Source: a bacterium (GTDB taxonomy: Bacteria; Actinomycetota; Acidimicrobiia; Spongiisociales; Spongiisociaceae). From it: a stretch of 64,000 nt of DNA. Below, piece by piece: positions 8,580 through 18,169 of this stretch. The stretch lies in contig JAPPHZ010000036.1 of assembly GCA_028820935.1 (NCBI GenBank), positions 1 to 64,000 of the forward strand. Reading direction: 5' to 3'. The notes below the pieces were generated by a model that worked only from the letters and a program-made list of their open reading frames with translations, ran no database searches and was not told the DNA's origin. Each line of letters opens with the position of its first letter. The first letter of the stretch is position 1. The position numbers and the translations under genes are program-made.

Positions 8580-10268
8580 TCAGGACTCGATCAGACCTTC
8601 CTGAGGCCGCGTCCAGGGCAGTGTGCTGACATACGCGGCCAGCGGGGCCGATGGGATCCGCATGGTGCCGAAGGGCACGTCGATGACCACCGGCGCTTCG
8701 CGTTCCAGGGCAAGCGGGATCAACGTCTCGAGATCGTGGGGGTCGTCCGCTCTCATCCCTACCGCTCCGAAGGACTCGGCGAACTTGACGAAATCCGGGT
8801 TGTGCAGGTCGGTCCCGTAGGTCCCGCCGAACGACCGGTCAAGGTCGCGGGCCACGTTGCCGTAGGAGTCGTTCCTGAAGACGACCACCACCACGTTGAG
8901 ACCGTACTGGACCGCCGTGGCGAGCTCGGAGGAGTTGTACATGAAGCCTCCGTCTCCGGCCACGCACACCACGGGGTGGCCCGGCTTTGCGACCTTGACC
9001 CCCAGAGCAGTCGGGAAGGCGTAGCCGAGGTTGAACGAGTAGCCGGAGTCGATGTACGTCTTGGGCCGGTACACCTTGTAGTGCGTGCGGGCGTAGAAGC
9101 CGAACTGCGTCACGTCCCAGACCACGAACGCCTCCTCCGGGATGCCGCGCTGCATCGCCTCCAGGACCGCGTACTGGGGTTCCTTGAGCCGGATGTCGTA
9201 GTAGGCGATGAGCTTGCGGGCCGCCGTGACGGCCTCGGCCGGTGACGGGCGCTCGCCCGCGCCGGCCTCGACCAGGAGAGGAAGCAGCGCATGGATGGTG
9301 GCTCTGGCATCGCCGTGCAGGGGGATGGTGTTGGACTGGATCCTGCCGAGTTCGCTGTCGTCGATGTTGATGTTCACCAGGGTGGACGACTCGCCGGCCG
9401 GATTGCCGAGCGAGAATCGTGAGCCGATCCCTATGACCACGTCAGCGGACTGCATCACTTCGTAGAGCTGGTTCATCTCCTGCCGCTCGCCTCTGGGGCT
9501 GAAACACGAGCCGTAGGACAGCGCATGGCTGTCCGGGATGGTCCCCTTGCCTCCACTGGACGTCACCACCGGTATGTTGGTGGCCTCCGCCAGCTCGACC
9601 AGAGCGTCCTCCGCATTCGAGCGCGCCACACCGCCGCCGGCGAAAATCAGCGGCGTGCGAGAGGCGGCGATGACACGGGCGGCCTCCCGGAGGTCGTCGC
9701 GGCTCGGCACGATCCGGGGAATGTGGGCGGGGTTCCGCAGCCGGACCTCTTCCCGTTCCACTCCGGTCTCGGGCGGGATCTCGATCAGGACCGGACGCGG
9801 ACGGCCCGTACGCATCTGCCTGAACGCTTCGAACACCGCATCCGGCACTTCGCGGGGTCTGAGCACCCGCCGTTGCCACTTGGTAACCGAGCGCACCGTG
9901 CCCGGCTGGTCCATGACCTCGTGAACGGCCCCGGCACCCTTGCCGATGGCGCCGCGCGGAATCTGGCCGGCGATCACGAGCACCGGCGAGGAGCGCGCGT
10001 ACGCGTTGGTCAATCCGGACGCCGCGTTGTACAGGCCCGCCCCCGGAACCACGAGGGCCACCCCCGGCCTTCCCGAAGAGCGGGCATAACCGTCGGCCAT
10101 GAAGGTGGTGGCCTGCTCGTGGCGGGTCGTGATCATCCGGATGCCCGGCTCGTCCCGCAGCGCGGCGACGATCCCGTATACCTGAATGCCCGGCACGCCG
10201 AACACGACCTCGACACCCTCGTTCGCGAGGGACTTGACGAGTGCTTCGCCGCCGCTCAGACTCACCAT
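8580..10268 (-). CDS. thiamine-diphosphate enzyme, acetolactate synthase-like
   Basis: A 562-residue three-domain ThDP enzyme of the IlvB superfamily. The N-terminal pyrimidine-binding domain has the catalytic Glu in TTRHEQATTFMADGYAR. A middle domain follows (residues 190-330). The C-terminal domain has the ThDP/Mg motif GDGGFMYNSSELATAV...NDSYGN. No small regulatory subunit or other branched-chain genes are nearby, so it need not be biosynthetic acetolactate synthase; a 2-oxo-acid decarboxylase or catabolic IlvB-like role is equally possible. Start ATG 10268 without a clear ribosome site. Confidence 0.85.
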   Translation of the reverse strand: MVSLSGGEALVKSLANEGVEVVFGVPGIQVYGIVAALRDEPGIRMITTRHEQATTFMADGYARSSGRPGVALVVPGAGLYNAASGLTNAYARSSPVLVIAGQIPRGAIGKGAGAVHEVMDQPGTVRSVTKWQRRVLRPREVPDAVFEAFRQMRTGRPRPVLIEIPPETGVEREEVRLRNPAHIPRIVPSRDDLREAARVIAASRTPLIFAGGGVARSNAEDALVELAEATNIPVVTSSGGKGTIPDSHALSYGSCFSPRGERQEMNQLYEVMQSADVVIGIGSRFSLGNPAGESSTLVNINIDDSELGRIQSNTIPLHGDARATIHALLPLLVEAGAGERPSPAEAVTAARKLIAYYDIRLKEPQYAVLEAMQRGIPEEAFVVWDVTQFGFYARTHYKVYRPKTYIDSGYSFNLGYAFPTALGVKVAKPGHPVVCVAGDGGFMYNSSELATAVQYGLNVVVVVFRNDSYGNVARDLDRSFGGTYGTDLHNPDFVKFAESFGAVGMRADDPHDLETLIPLALEREAPVVIDVPFGTMRIPSAPLAAYVSTLPWTRPQEGLIES

Positions 10269-10479
10269 CGCGACACCGCAACCAGGCTTCCACCCAGATC
10301 AAGCATGCTCGCTCCGCTGGATCGACCCCGAACAGCGGAGTCCGACGCAGCATCGCACTCGAAACGCTCTCCAACTCTCAGCAAGACACCGGGCACACTA
10401 CAACACGGTTCAGCGAGCAAGGGCACCAATCCGGATCGCCTAGGAAGGCGCGAGCCAACTGCCGGGGCCGCCGGCTGGT

Positions 10480-12957
10480 CTAGGACGGTTCCTCGGCGGC
10501 CTCGTTGCGGCGGTATATGGCATCGATCGCCTCGTCGAGTTCGTCTGCCCAACGCTGCGTCCTCGAGCGGAGTCGCATGTTCTGGTAGGCGCCCCACAGT
10601 GTCATGGCGGGTGGCACCAGCACGATGGAGACGATCAGCGAGTACGCGATCGTGATGGCCGCCGTGATGGCGAACTGCTGGGATGCGGCCAGGGGGGAGA
10701 ACACCAGCACTCCGAGCCCGAGCGCCGTCGTCATGGCGGAGCCCAGCAGCGCCGATCCAGTGACCGAGAGTGTCTGGACCGCTGCCCTCTCAGGGTTGCG
10801 GTGGTGCCCGTACTCCTCGCGGTAGCGATGGATCATGTGGATGGTGTAGTCCACCCCGATCCCGATCGAGAGCGCGGTGATGATGGACGTGATGAGCGTG
10901 TACGGGATGTCCAGCAACGCCATGGTGCCCAGGACCGAGACAAGCACCAGCACTATCGGGAACACCGCCACGAATCCCAGGGCGGGCTGGCGGACCGTCA
11001 TCCAGAAGAAGAGGGCGAGGACGGTCAGGGCCACCGCGATGGTGGTGCTGATGGCCTCGGTCTGCTGCTCGGTGATGGCGTCGGTGACGGTGAACGAGAT
11101 GATGCTGGACGAGGTGGCGGTGAGCGCGCTGTCGTCGCCGAACCAGAGTTTCTCTATCTCGCGCTGGGTGTTCCTGGCCTGGGAGGTATCGCCTGCGAAG
11201 GCCGGGAACTGGAGCAGCATGGCATCGATTCCGTCCGGGTTGTTGACCAGGAGACGCCCGATGACGGGATCGACCGCCACCACCCTGTCGAGCACCTCCT
11301 GCATCAGCCGCGCATCGAGTTCGATTCCCGCAGCGGCCTCCTGGAACAGGGCGGCGAGCTCCGGGTCGTAGTTGTCGCCGGGCTGCCCGCTGTCGTTGAT
11401 CCAGTCGTGCACTATCAGGTCGAAGGAGGCCTGGATCGGTCCTGCCGCTGCCCCGGGGCGGCGCGCCTCGTCCGCGAAGGCGGTGGTGAGGTCATGAAGG
11501 TCGATGAACGTGCGGGCCTCGGTGGCCTCGGCCTTCAGCAGCAGGGTGACCATCTCCGTCGAGCCGCCGATGGCCACATCGAGCGCCTCCATATCCTCCA
11601 GTAACCCCCCACCCCTGGGAAGGATGTCACGGATGCTGAACTCCGACTCGAGGTCCCGGGCCGCGAACCCGAGCCCGATCGTGATCGCGATAACGGCCAC
11701 GATGTAAGGCGTGGGCTTGCGCGTCACCCCTTTCCCCAGGAATTCCGCCATCCGGCTGACACCGGGCAGGGCGGTCGATATCGGGCGGGGCTCCTTCAGC
11801 TTGCCGCGAGCCGCCCGCCTCCGGTCGATGATCGTCCGTCCGGCGGGAATGAGCGTCAGCATCACCAGGAGGGCCATTCCCACGCCCAGCCCCGCGATGA
11901 CACCGAAGTCGTTGACTATCCCGATCGGGGAGAACAGGCTCACCAAGAGGCTCACGATCGTGGTGACCGCGGCCAGCGTGAGGGGCAGGCTGACGTGCCG
12001 AAGTCCCATCTGGACAGCCCCGGCGACATCCTCGCCGGCGAGGCGTTGCTCGCGGTAGTGCGAGACGATCTGGATGGCGTAGTCCACCGTGAGGCCGATC
12101 AGGATGATCGGCACCATCGTGGTGAGCGAATTGGGAGGGCCGACCAGGCCCAGCGCGTTGGGTCCTAGCCATCCCTCGGCGCCGACGACCCAGATGATCG
12201 ACAGCAGGAGTCCTCCCAGCGTCAGGAGGAGGTCCGATACCGTCCGCATGAAGAGCAGGATCAGCACCGCAATCAGGAGGAAGGCCGCACCCACGAGCGG
12301 GGCCATTCCTTCCTCTGTGGCCTTCTTGTACTCGTCTTCTATTACCACGGGCGAGATGCTGCTCACCCGCAGCGGGCCCTCGTCCGCATCCGCCAAGTCG
12401 TCGACCGTCCGCGAGGCGGCGTAGATCCGCTCGTCGTTGGTGTCCGTCAGGTTGATAGTGGCGATGGCGATCGGAGTCCCGTCCGCGTCCACTCCGGTCA
12501 TGGCGTCGAGTGCCTCTCCGATGCCCGGGACGTTGCGGACGGAGTCGATTTCCGCCTGCGTGACCGACCCGAGGGCGTCCACCTGGAGCACGGCCTTGAC
12601 CAGGAACGAGGGCGCGAAAACGGGATCGGGAGGCGCTAGCATGTCCCTTACGCTGGGATCGGTGACGATCTCTCCGATCAGGCTGTCCATCTGGGAGAGC
12701 CCCTCGGGCGTGAGCGCATCCCCGCGGAAGATGAGCGTGGCTACGTGCGCCTCGGCCTCGCCCCCGAAGAGCTCATCTATCTCGTCCAAAGCCTGGGCGA
12801 CGGCGCTGCCGTCGGGAAGGGTCTCGGCGGTCTCCGGCGGCTCCGCGCGCTGTGCCGAGCCGGCGCCCAGGAAAACGGTGACGACGAGGAGCGCGGCGAT
12901 GGTGACCCATGGGTAGCCGGTCACCAGCCGGCGCAGCCGATCGAGTGCCTTGCTCAT
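10480..12957 (-). CDS. RND-superfamily MMPL exporter
   Basis: An 825-residue membrane protein with the two-fold repeat of COG1033/MMPL exporters. One N-terminal helix and a large extracytoplasmic loop (about 60-215) precede a helix bundle with GLTVDYAIQIVSHYREQ. A second helix and loop (about 410-600) precede a matching bundle with GIGVDYTIHMIHRYREE. Such proteins move lipids or hydrophobic compounds using proton flow. It lies on the same strand just downstream of the LprG/P55/flavoprotein genes (150-bp gap), so it may belong to the same envelope lipid pathway, though it could have its own promoter. Confidence 0.9.
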   Translation of the reverse strand: MSKALDRLRRLVTGYPWVTIAALLVVTVFLGAGSAQRAEPPETAETLPDGSAVAQALDEIDELFGGEAEAHVATLIFRGDALTPEGLSQMDSLIGEIVTDPSVRDMLAPPDPVFAPSFLVKAVLQVDALGSVTQAEIDSVRNVPGIGEALDAMTGVDADGTPIAIATINLTDTNDERIYAASRTVDDLADADEGPLRVSSISPVVIEDEYKKATEEGMAPLVGAAFLLIAVLILLFMRTVSDLLLTLGGLLLSIIWVVGAEGWLGPNALGLVGPPNSLTTMVPIILIGLTVDYAIQIVSHYREQRLAGEDVAGAVQMGLRHVSLPLTLAAVTTIVSLLVSLFSPIGIVNDFGVIAGLGVGMALLVMLTLIPAGRTIIDRRRAARGKLKEPRPISTALPGVSRMAEFLGKGVTRKPTPYIVAVIAITIGLGFAARDLESEFSIRDILPRGGGLLEDMEALDVAIGGSTEMVTLLLKAEATEARTFIDLHDLTTAFADEARRPGAAAGPIQASFDLIVHDWINDSGQPGDNYDPELAALFQEAAAGIELDARLMQEVLDRVVAVDPVIGRLLVNNPDGIDAMLLQFPAFAGDTSQARNTQREIEKLWFGDDSALTATSSSIISFTVTDAITEQQTEAISTTIAVALTVLALFFWMTVRQPALGFVAVFPIVLVLVSVLGTMALLDIPYTLITSIITALSIGIGVDYTIHMIHRYREEYGHHRNPERAAVQTLSVTGSALLGSAMTTALGLGVLVFSPLAASQQFAITAAITIAYSLIVSIVLVPPAMTLWGAYQNMRLRSRTQRWADELDEAIDAIYRRNEAAEEPS

Positions 12958-13107
12958 GGCTGAAGAAGGATCACGTCGCTACTAATCATCCCAACTTCCC
13001 CTAAGAGCGGACCCTTTCATGGGCTGAAAGCCAGACCCGAATTCACCTTGAAGTCATGGTTCAGCGCCACGAATCCTAACAGTGACCTGACTCGGCCATC
13101 GATCGTG

Positions 13108-14472
13108 TCATCCCTTGGCCTTCTTGAATCGCCAGCCGTGCATAAGGCTTCCATAGTGGTTGAACGAGCGCTTTGCCTCCAGGTCGTCGAAGGGGTAGTC
13201 CGCGCCCATCTGGGTCGCGGCTGCGAGTCCGCTAACGAAGCAGGTCTCCTGGCTGTTAATCAGCGTGTGGGCTCCACAGTGCCAGGTTCTTCTCTTGCCC
13301 TGGATGAAGCGGAACAGGTAGATGAGCAGTGTGGCCTGGCGTACGTCGTGCACGATGTGTTGAAACCACCACCTCCCTACGATCTTCTTTTCATCGATCC
13401 GGCTGGTCGGGTTGTAGGTGACAAGGCAGGGTTTGTCGGACTGGTTGGCCCACGGCTGCTGGTTGTGCATAATGTACGTTATTTCATAGTTGTCGGGCCT
13501 GGCACCGTATTGTTCGATGTGGTTACTCCGCGTCTTCAGCGGCCTCACCTCATTGTCCGGGAGGACCGTGAAATCCGAGTGCACCACCGTGTGGTTGTGG
13601 AGTTCGCTCTCGTAGCGTATCGACGACAAGATGTAGCGCTCCAGCATCGTGGGTTTGTCGAGGATCATCATCGTCTGGTTGGCATTACACGCCAGAATCA
13701 CGTCATCGAACGTTTCTTTCACACCGTCCTCATCCTCGATCACGACGCAGGATGCCTGGCGATACACCTTCCGGACCGGCCGGTTGAGATAGATCTTGTC
13801 CCTGAACTCGGCCGACAGGTGCTCGTAGATCCGTCGCGTGCCTCGGTCCCATGTCTGCATGGGAGTCGCCGCTTCGATGTCGAAGAACTCGAGGTACCTC
13901 GAGAACAGGGCCGCAGGCATGTCGAACACATTGGTCGCCATCAGGAAATTGACGAACATGGGCTTCAGTATCTTGTACCGGAAGTCCCCGGAGAACCCAC
14001 CCATATTCAGCACCGTTCCCATGCTGATGTAGTTGAACGGGTTGAGAGCGTTCACCAACTTCGACCGGGAACGGCTCAGGCGGCCGAACCGATGCAGGCG
14101 CCTCAGGATCCGTTGGAACTTCTGGATCTCGGATCCGAGCTGCGTCCTGATCTCGGAGTCGAAGTCGTGGGCGTAGACATCGCCACGGTATCTCACGCTG
14201 TAGCTGAACCTGGTGTCGACCAACTCGATCCCGAATCGCTCCATCAGCAGCACGATGTGGTGGTAGACCGACGGGATGCAGGCGGTCACGGAGATATCGA
14301 ACGGGATCGAACCCCCATCATCCTGGGGCATCTCTACCGTCACCGCATTCCCCCCGAGCCGGTCCCCAGCCTCGAACAGCCTGAAGTCGAACCGGTCAGG
14401 ATGATGATGCAGCCCCCAGGCGGCGCCCAGCCCGGAGATCCCCCCACCAACAACAGCAATACGCCTCGACAT
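13108..14472 (-). CDS. FAD-dependent oxidoreductase, COG2907 type
   Basis: A 454-residue flavoprotein. The N-terminus is a Rossmann dinucleotide motif (AVVGGGISGLGAAW, then FRLFEAGDRLGGN). The C-terminal RRTWHCGAHTLINSQETCFVSGLAAA matches the substrate-domain signature of predicted NAD/FAD oxidoreductases of COG2907, which often sit with cyclopropane or other fatty-acid modification genes. It starts 8 nt after the stop of the P55-type transporter, so it is probably the third gene of an lprG-p55 operon and acts on a lipid or lipid precursor (inference). Confidence 0.8.
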   Translation of the reverse strand: MSRRIAVVGGGISGLGAAWGLHHHPDRFDFRLFEAGDRLGGNAVTVEMPQDDGGSIPFDISVTACIPSVYHHIVLLMERFGIELVDTRFSYSVRYRGDVYAHDFDSEIRTQLGSEIQKFQRILRRLHRFGRLSRSRSKLVNALNPFNYISMGTVLNMGGFSGDFRYKILKPMFVNFLMATNVFDMPAALFSRYLEFFDIEAATPMQTWDRGTRRIYEHLSAEFRDKIYLNRPVRKVYRQASCVVIEDEDGVKETFDDVILACNANQTMMILDKPTMLERYILSSIRYESELHNHTVVHSDFTVLPDNEVRPLKTRSNHIEQYGARPDNYEITYIMHNQQPWANQSDKPCLVTYNPTSRIDEKKIVGRWWFQHIVHDVRQATLLIYLFRFIQGKRRTWHCGAHTLINSQETCFVSGLAAATQMGADYPFDDLEAKRSFNHYGSLMHGWRFKKAKG

Positions 14473-14480
14473 CGGTTAGC

Positions 14481-15950
14481 TCAACCTTCGGAGCGGCTCT
14501 CCGTCATCCCGGTGTCCTCCAGCTTCATCGACAGCGCCGGCAGGATGGCCAGGAGGGAGAAAATTCCGGCCACCCTGAACAGGCTTTGGAACACCGTCAC
14601 GCCGGCTTCGATCAGGGGGGCCGCCGTTTCTTCGTACGACCCGCCGATCGTTACATCGGCGGTCATGCTGTAGAACTGTTCTATCCCCCAGGTGGACAGG
14701 GCGGCGAGGCCCAGCGCCATACCCACCATCCGGGCCGCGGTGATCAGCGAGGCGGCGGTGCCCCAGTAGTGGCTGGGGGCTGCGCTGAGAGCTGTGACGC
14801 TGATGGGGGGGATGACCAACCCGAATCCCAGGCCCGCCGTCACGAGCGGCCCCGTCAGCTCGAATTGCTGCACCTCGGTTTCCCAGTTACCCATGAAGAT
14901 CAAGCCCACCCCGATGAGCACCAGCCCGGCGATGGTGGCGGCCCTGACTCCTGTCCAGCGCATGATGTAGCCGCCTATCAAGGCTCCCGGCGGGATGGCG
15001 GCCGTGAGGCGGACCAGATGGAGGGCGGCCTCCCAGGTCGGCTTCTCCATGACGGTGTTGGCCATCAGGGGAACGGCGACCAAGCCGATGATCAGGGCTA
15101 TACCCACCACGAACTGGACGGCGTTGGCGGTTACGAACGCCTTGGAGCGGTGCAGGAACGCGGCCACCAGCGGCTGCTCGGCCCGCTTCTCCACCCTGAC
15201 CAGAAGGGCTACGAGGCATACACCCACGGCCAGCATCAGGTACGGGACGATGGACTCGAGAGAGAATATGGCCCGCTGGGACAGTGCGGCGGTGATAATC
15301 AGGAGCGCCGCTCCCAGGAGTAGCGCGCCGAGGTAGTCCATCTTGGCCTCGCGGTTGGGACGGTTCGGCAGGACGGCCAGAAGCGCCATCAGCAGCAGGC
15401 TCTGTGGTACGTCGAACCAGAAGATCCACCTCCAGCCGATCCACTCGATGATGGCGCCACCGTAGAGAGGACCGAGGACCGACCCGGCCTCGGCCGCGGC
15501 GGCCACAAGACCGAGCGTCACCCCTCGGTGGCGGGCCGGGACGGCCGCCACCGCCATGGCCATGGCGATCGGCACCGTGGCGCCGCCGCCGGCGGCCTGG
15601 AGGACCCTGGCCGAAACGATCCACGGAAAGTTCGGCGCCACCGCCACCAATGCCGACCCGATGGCGAACACGAGCAGCGCCAGCTGGAAGATCTTCACCC
15701 GGCCGTGGACGTCGGACAGGCGCCCGGCCAGCGGCATGGCGACGGTGTAGCTGACCAGGTACCCGGTGATGATCCACGAGGCCGAGTCCAGGTCCGTCAG
15801 GGGGATCTTCAACTCCAGCATGACGGTGGGCAATGCTGTGTTGACCACCGTCTGATCCAGGGCGGTCGAGAAAACCCCTAGACAGATGATCGTGAGGATC
15901 CCCGTCTGGGAAGACCCCCACGCGACGAGGCGTGACCTGACCGCGTTCAC
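14481..15950 (-). CDS. MFS transporter of the DHA2/P55 type
   Basis: A 489-residue, roughly 14-helix transporter. TALDQTVVNTALPTVMLEL in helix 1 and GRLSDVHGRVKIF in the helix 2-3 loop are typical of the EmrB/QacA (DHA2) family. It begins with GTG 2 nt after the stop of an LprG-type lipoprotein gene. That is the order of Mycobacterium tuberculosis lprG-Rv1410c, where LprG and P55 jointly export triacylglycerol-type lipids and affect drug tolerance. The synteny makes the P55 assignment likely, although drug efflux alone cannot be excluded. Confidence 0.87.
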   Translation of the reverse strand: MNAVRSRLVAWGSSQTGILTIICLGVFSTALDQTVVNTALPTVMLELKIPLTDLDSASWIITGYLVSYTVAMPLAGRLSDVHGRVKIFQLALLVFAIGSALVAVAPNFPWIVSARVLQAAGGGATVPIAMAMAVAAVPARHRGVTLGLVAAAAEAGSVLGPLYGGAIIEWIGWRWIFWFDVPQSLLLMALLAVLPNRPNREAKMDYLGALLLGAALLIITAALSQRAIFSLESIVPYLMLAVGVCLVALLVRVEKRAEQPLVAAFLHRSKAFVTANAVQFVVGIALIIGLVAVPLMANTVMEKPTWEAALHLVRLTAAIPPGALIGGYIMRWTGVRAATIAGLVLIGVGLIFMGNWETEVQQFELTGPLVTAGLGFGLVIPPISVTALSAAPSHYWGTAASLITAARMVGMALGLAALSTWGIEQFYSMTADVTIGGSYEETAAPLIEAGVTVFQSLFRVAGIFSLLAILPALSMKLEDTGMTESRSEG

Positions 15951-15952
15951 AT

Positions 15953-16696
15953 TCAGGAGGTGGAATCCGGCAGTTGAATGTCGACAGGTGTGTTGTAGTC
16001 CGAGAGGATGATCAGACGGCTGGTGCCCTCGCCGTCGTCATCGAAGATCTGGCCGGCTATGCGGATCTGCCGCAGTTCGTGGTCCGTCTCACCGATCCAG
16101 AGGCTCAGATCGATCGGGTGACCGGTATCCGCGGACGTGATGAGGGTGGACAGGTCTTCGGACATGAGCGTTCCATCAACCCGGATCGCCGGGCCACCCC
16201 CGATCGACTCCGTGGCTGTGATGGCGGCGTCCTGGACCAGGGGCAGCAGATTGCTGAGAGTGATGCCCAGTCCGACGAAGTTGAAGGGAACCTGATCCAG
16301 GGGCAGGGGGCTCCAGGGTGCCCCGGCCGAGAACTTCATGAAGGCGACGTCGCCGACAGCCACGATCTCTATCTCCGCGAATCCCATCGCCGGGGACTCG
16401 ACCTCCACGACTATGTGGGCGCTGTCGGGAGACTCAACTTCTCCGTCCACGTTCTTCAGCGTCGCGCCGAAGAACTTCGCTCCCGTCTCGTTCTCGTCGA
16501 TCATCTGGAAGGTCGCCGTAGAGAAGCTGGCCAGATTCTCTCCCGTGCGCGCCAGCACCTCCTCCAACGACAACTCGGGTTCCGGTTCGGTCGTCGTGGG
16601 AGCAGGGTCGCTCCCGCAGGCGGCAACGAGGAGCAGGAAGGCCAACGCCAGTGCGACGAGCGATGGGATCCGGATAGCTGATCTGACTACGTTCAT
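15953..16696 (-). CDS. lprG: LprG/LppX-family lipoprotein
   Basis: A 247-residue lipoprotein: signal peptide with lipobox LLVAAC at about residues 22-27, a Thr/Pro/Glu-rich linker, then an LppX_LprAFG-type domain (FSTATFQMIDE, DGEVESPDSAHIVVEVESP, GTLMSEDLSTLI, LWIGETDHELRQIRIAGQI). Members carry acylated lipids in a hydrophobic cavity. A good ribosome site (GGAGG) precedes ATG 16696. It is the first gene of the operon with the P55-type transporter, matching the mycobacterial pair. Confidence 0.85.
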   Translation of the reverse strand: MNVVRSAIRIPSLVALALAFLLLVAACGSDPAPTTTEPEPELSLEEVLARTGENLASFSTATFQMIDENETGAKFFGATLKNVDGEVESPDSAHIVVEVESPAMGFAEIEIVAVGDVAFMKFSAGAPWSPLPLDQVPFNFVGLGITLSNLLPLVQDAAITATESIGGGPAIRVDGTLMSEDLSTLITSADTGHPIDLSLWIGETDHELRQIRIAGQIFDDDGEGTSRLIILSDYNTPVDIQLPDSTS

Positions 16697-16881
16697 CCGC
16701 CCACCTCCGTGGCCATATCGGCACCGCCCCGGTGCATCGAGGCCCTAGTCCGAAACGATAGCCGCCGGAACTGCGCGAGGCGGGTGGCTCCGACTCTCGA
16801 CATTGTTCACCGTGTCGGGTTAAGCCGCCGTGGGTAGACTTCCTGATCGGTAGCCAAAGACGTCAGCGAAAGGTGGTTGCC

Positions 16882-18111
16882 GTGGCGGACACACGCCCTG
16901 ACGAGCACGGATCTCGCGAGCATGATCCTCCCGGCCACGATCACCATGGGCATGATCATTCCCGGCATGCTCATGATGAACACGACGACCACCACGGCCA
17001 TGACCATTCCGGCCACGATCACGATGGGCATGATCATTCCGGCCACGATCATGATGACCATGGTCACCATGGGCATGATGACCACTCCGGCCATGATCAT
17101 GACGACCACGACGACCATTCCGGCCATGACCAACACGGCCACGACCACCACGGGCATGGTCATGGGCATGGTGGCCATGACCACTCTCACGATCTGCGAG
17201 GCGTCAGCAAGCGCGCCCTGACCATCGCGCTAATACTCATCGCCGGGTTCATGTTCGCCGAGGTCATCGGCGGCGTACTCACGAAGAGCCTGGCCCTGCT
17301 TTCGGACGCCGGCCATATGGTCTCGGATGCCATGTCGATTGCTCTTGCCCTGGTAGCCCTTCGCTTCGCGGAGAGGGAGGCCACGGTGGAGCGCACGTTC
17401 GGCTACCAACGCCTTGAGGCTCTCGCCGCGATGGTAAACGCCCTCACCCTTTGGATCGTCGGCTTTTGGGTGCTCATCGAGGCCTATCACCGGGTACAGG
17501 ACGTCCCGGATGTGGAAGGTGTCGGCATGCTCATCGTGGGCGTGCTCGGGTTACTGGTCAACGTGTTGGCGGCGTGGGTGCTCCACCGTTCCGCCAAGGA
17601 CAGCATCAACGTAGAGGGCGCCTTCCAGCATGTCATGGCCGACCTGCTGGGGTCCGTGGGTGTGGTCATCTCGGGCATCGTCATCATCACGACCGGATGG
17701 AACACGATCGATCCCATCCTCAGCGTGGTCATCGCCCTCCTGATCCTCCGGAGTGCTTGGCCGCTGTCGGTCAAGGTCTTCCATGTGCTGGTGGATTCGG
17801 TTCCCGCGGACATCGACGTCTACAAGTTGGGGAGCGATCTCGAGGTCGAGGGGGTCACCCTGATCCACGATATCCATGTCCGGGCCGTCAGCTCGGATGA
17901 GACAACGTTCTCCGGCCACATCATGATCGATCCGGATTACGAGGGAGACGCAAACCAGCTGCTTCGCAGGCTCCGTGACATCATCAAGGGACATGGCATC
18001 AACCACATCACCATCCAGGTGGACAAGACCATGTCACCCAGTGGCGAACTGGGATGCGATGAGAACCACCACGTCAACTACCTGGCGGCCCGCTCGAGAA
18101 CTCGTTTGTAA
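16882..18111 (+). CDS. cation diffusion facilitator with His-rich N-terminus
   Basis: A CDF-family efflux pump, likely for Zn2+, Co2+ or similar. The first 100 or so residues are mostly His, Asp and Gly (DHxGHDH repeats), an unusually long metal-binding tail. About six helices follow, with the two metal-site motifs SDAGHMVSD and FQHVMADLLGS (HxxxD each), then a C-terminal cytoplasmic domain. The repeated CATGA-type codons make the DNA at 16918-17195 low-complexity. Two in-frame GTG codons (16873, 16882) compete; AGGTGG at 16871-16876 favours 16882. The 3' end forms part of a strong inverted repeat. Confidence 0.92.
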   Translation: MADTRPDEHGSREHDPPGHDHHGHDHSRHAHDEHDDHHGHDHSGHDHDGHDHSGHDHDDHGHHGHDDHSGHDHDDHDDHSGHDQHGHDHHGHGHGHGGHDHSHDLRGVSKRALTIALILIAGFMFAEVIGGVLTKSLALLSDAGHMVSDAMSIALALVALRFAEREATVERTFGYQRLEALAAMVNALTLWIVGFWVLIEAYHRVQDVPDVEGVGMLIVGVLGLLVNVLAAWVLHRSAKDSINVEGAFQHVMADLLGSVGVVISGIVIITTGWNTIDPILSVVIALLILRSAWPLSVKVFHVLVDSVPADIDVYKLGSDLEVEGVTLIHDIHVRAVSSDETTFSGHIMIDPDYEGDANQLLRRLRDIIKGHGINHITIQVDKTMSPSGELGCDENHHVNYLAARSRTRL

Positions 18112-18120
18112 CGAGTTCTC
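18096..18120. terminator. perfect hairpin over the stop codon of the CDF gene
   Basis: GAGAACTCGTT (18096-18106) and AACGAGTTCTC (18110-18120) form an 11-bp perfect stem with a 3-nt loop. The stop TAA (18109-18111) spans the loop and right arm. No T-run follows. Probable transcript end structure between convergent genes. Confidence 0.6.
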
Positions 18121-18135
18121 GGTAGCCGGCAGGAC

Positions 18136-18163
18136 CAATTACCGACTACCGACCAGCAACTAG
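18136..18163. repeat. heptanucleotide repeat array A
   Basis: Four exact-register 7-bp units of the form CRAYYAS (such as CAATTAC, CGACTAC, CAACTAG), between the convergent CDF and amt genes. Same family as the arrays at 26554, 29641 and 55941. Confidence 0.75.
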
Positions 18164-18169
18164 TAGGGG

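Noticed and set aside
13048-14673. 541-codon plus-strand reading frame
   Set aside because: Antisense to the COG2907-type flavoprotein with obvious FAD motifs; no domain in the plus-strand translation.
16807-17190. Met/Val-rich minus-strand frame that looks like a membrane protein
   Set aside because: It is the complement of the His/Asp/Gly repeat of the CDF gene; the apparent hydrophobic repeats are a by-product of the codons.
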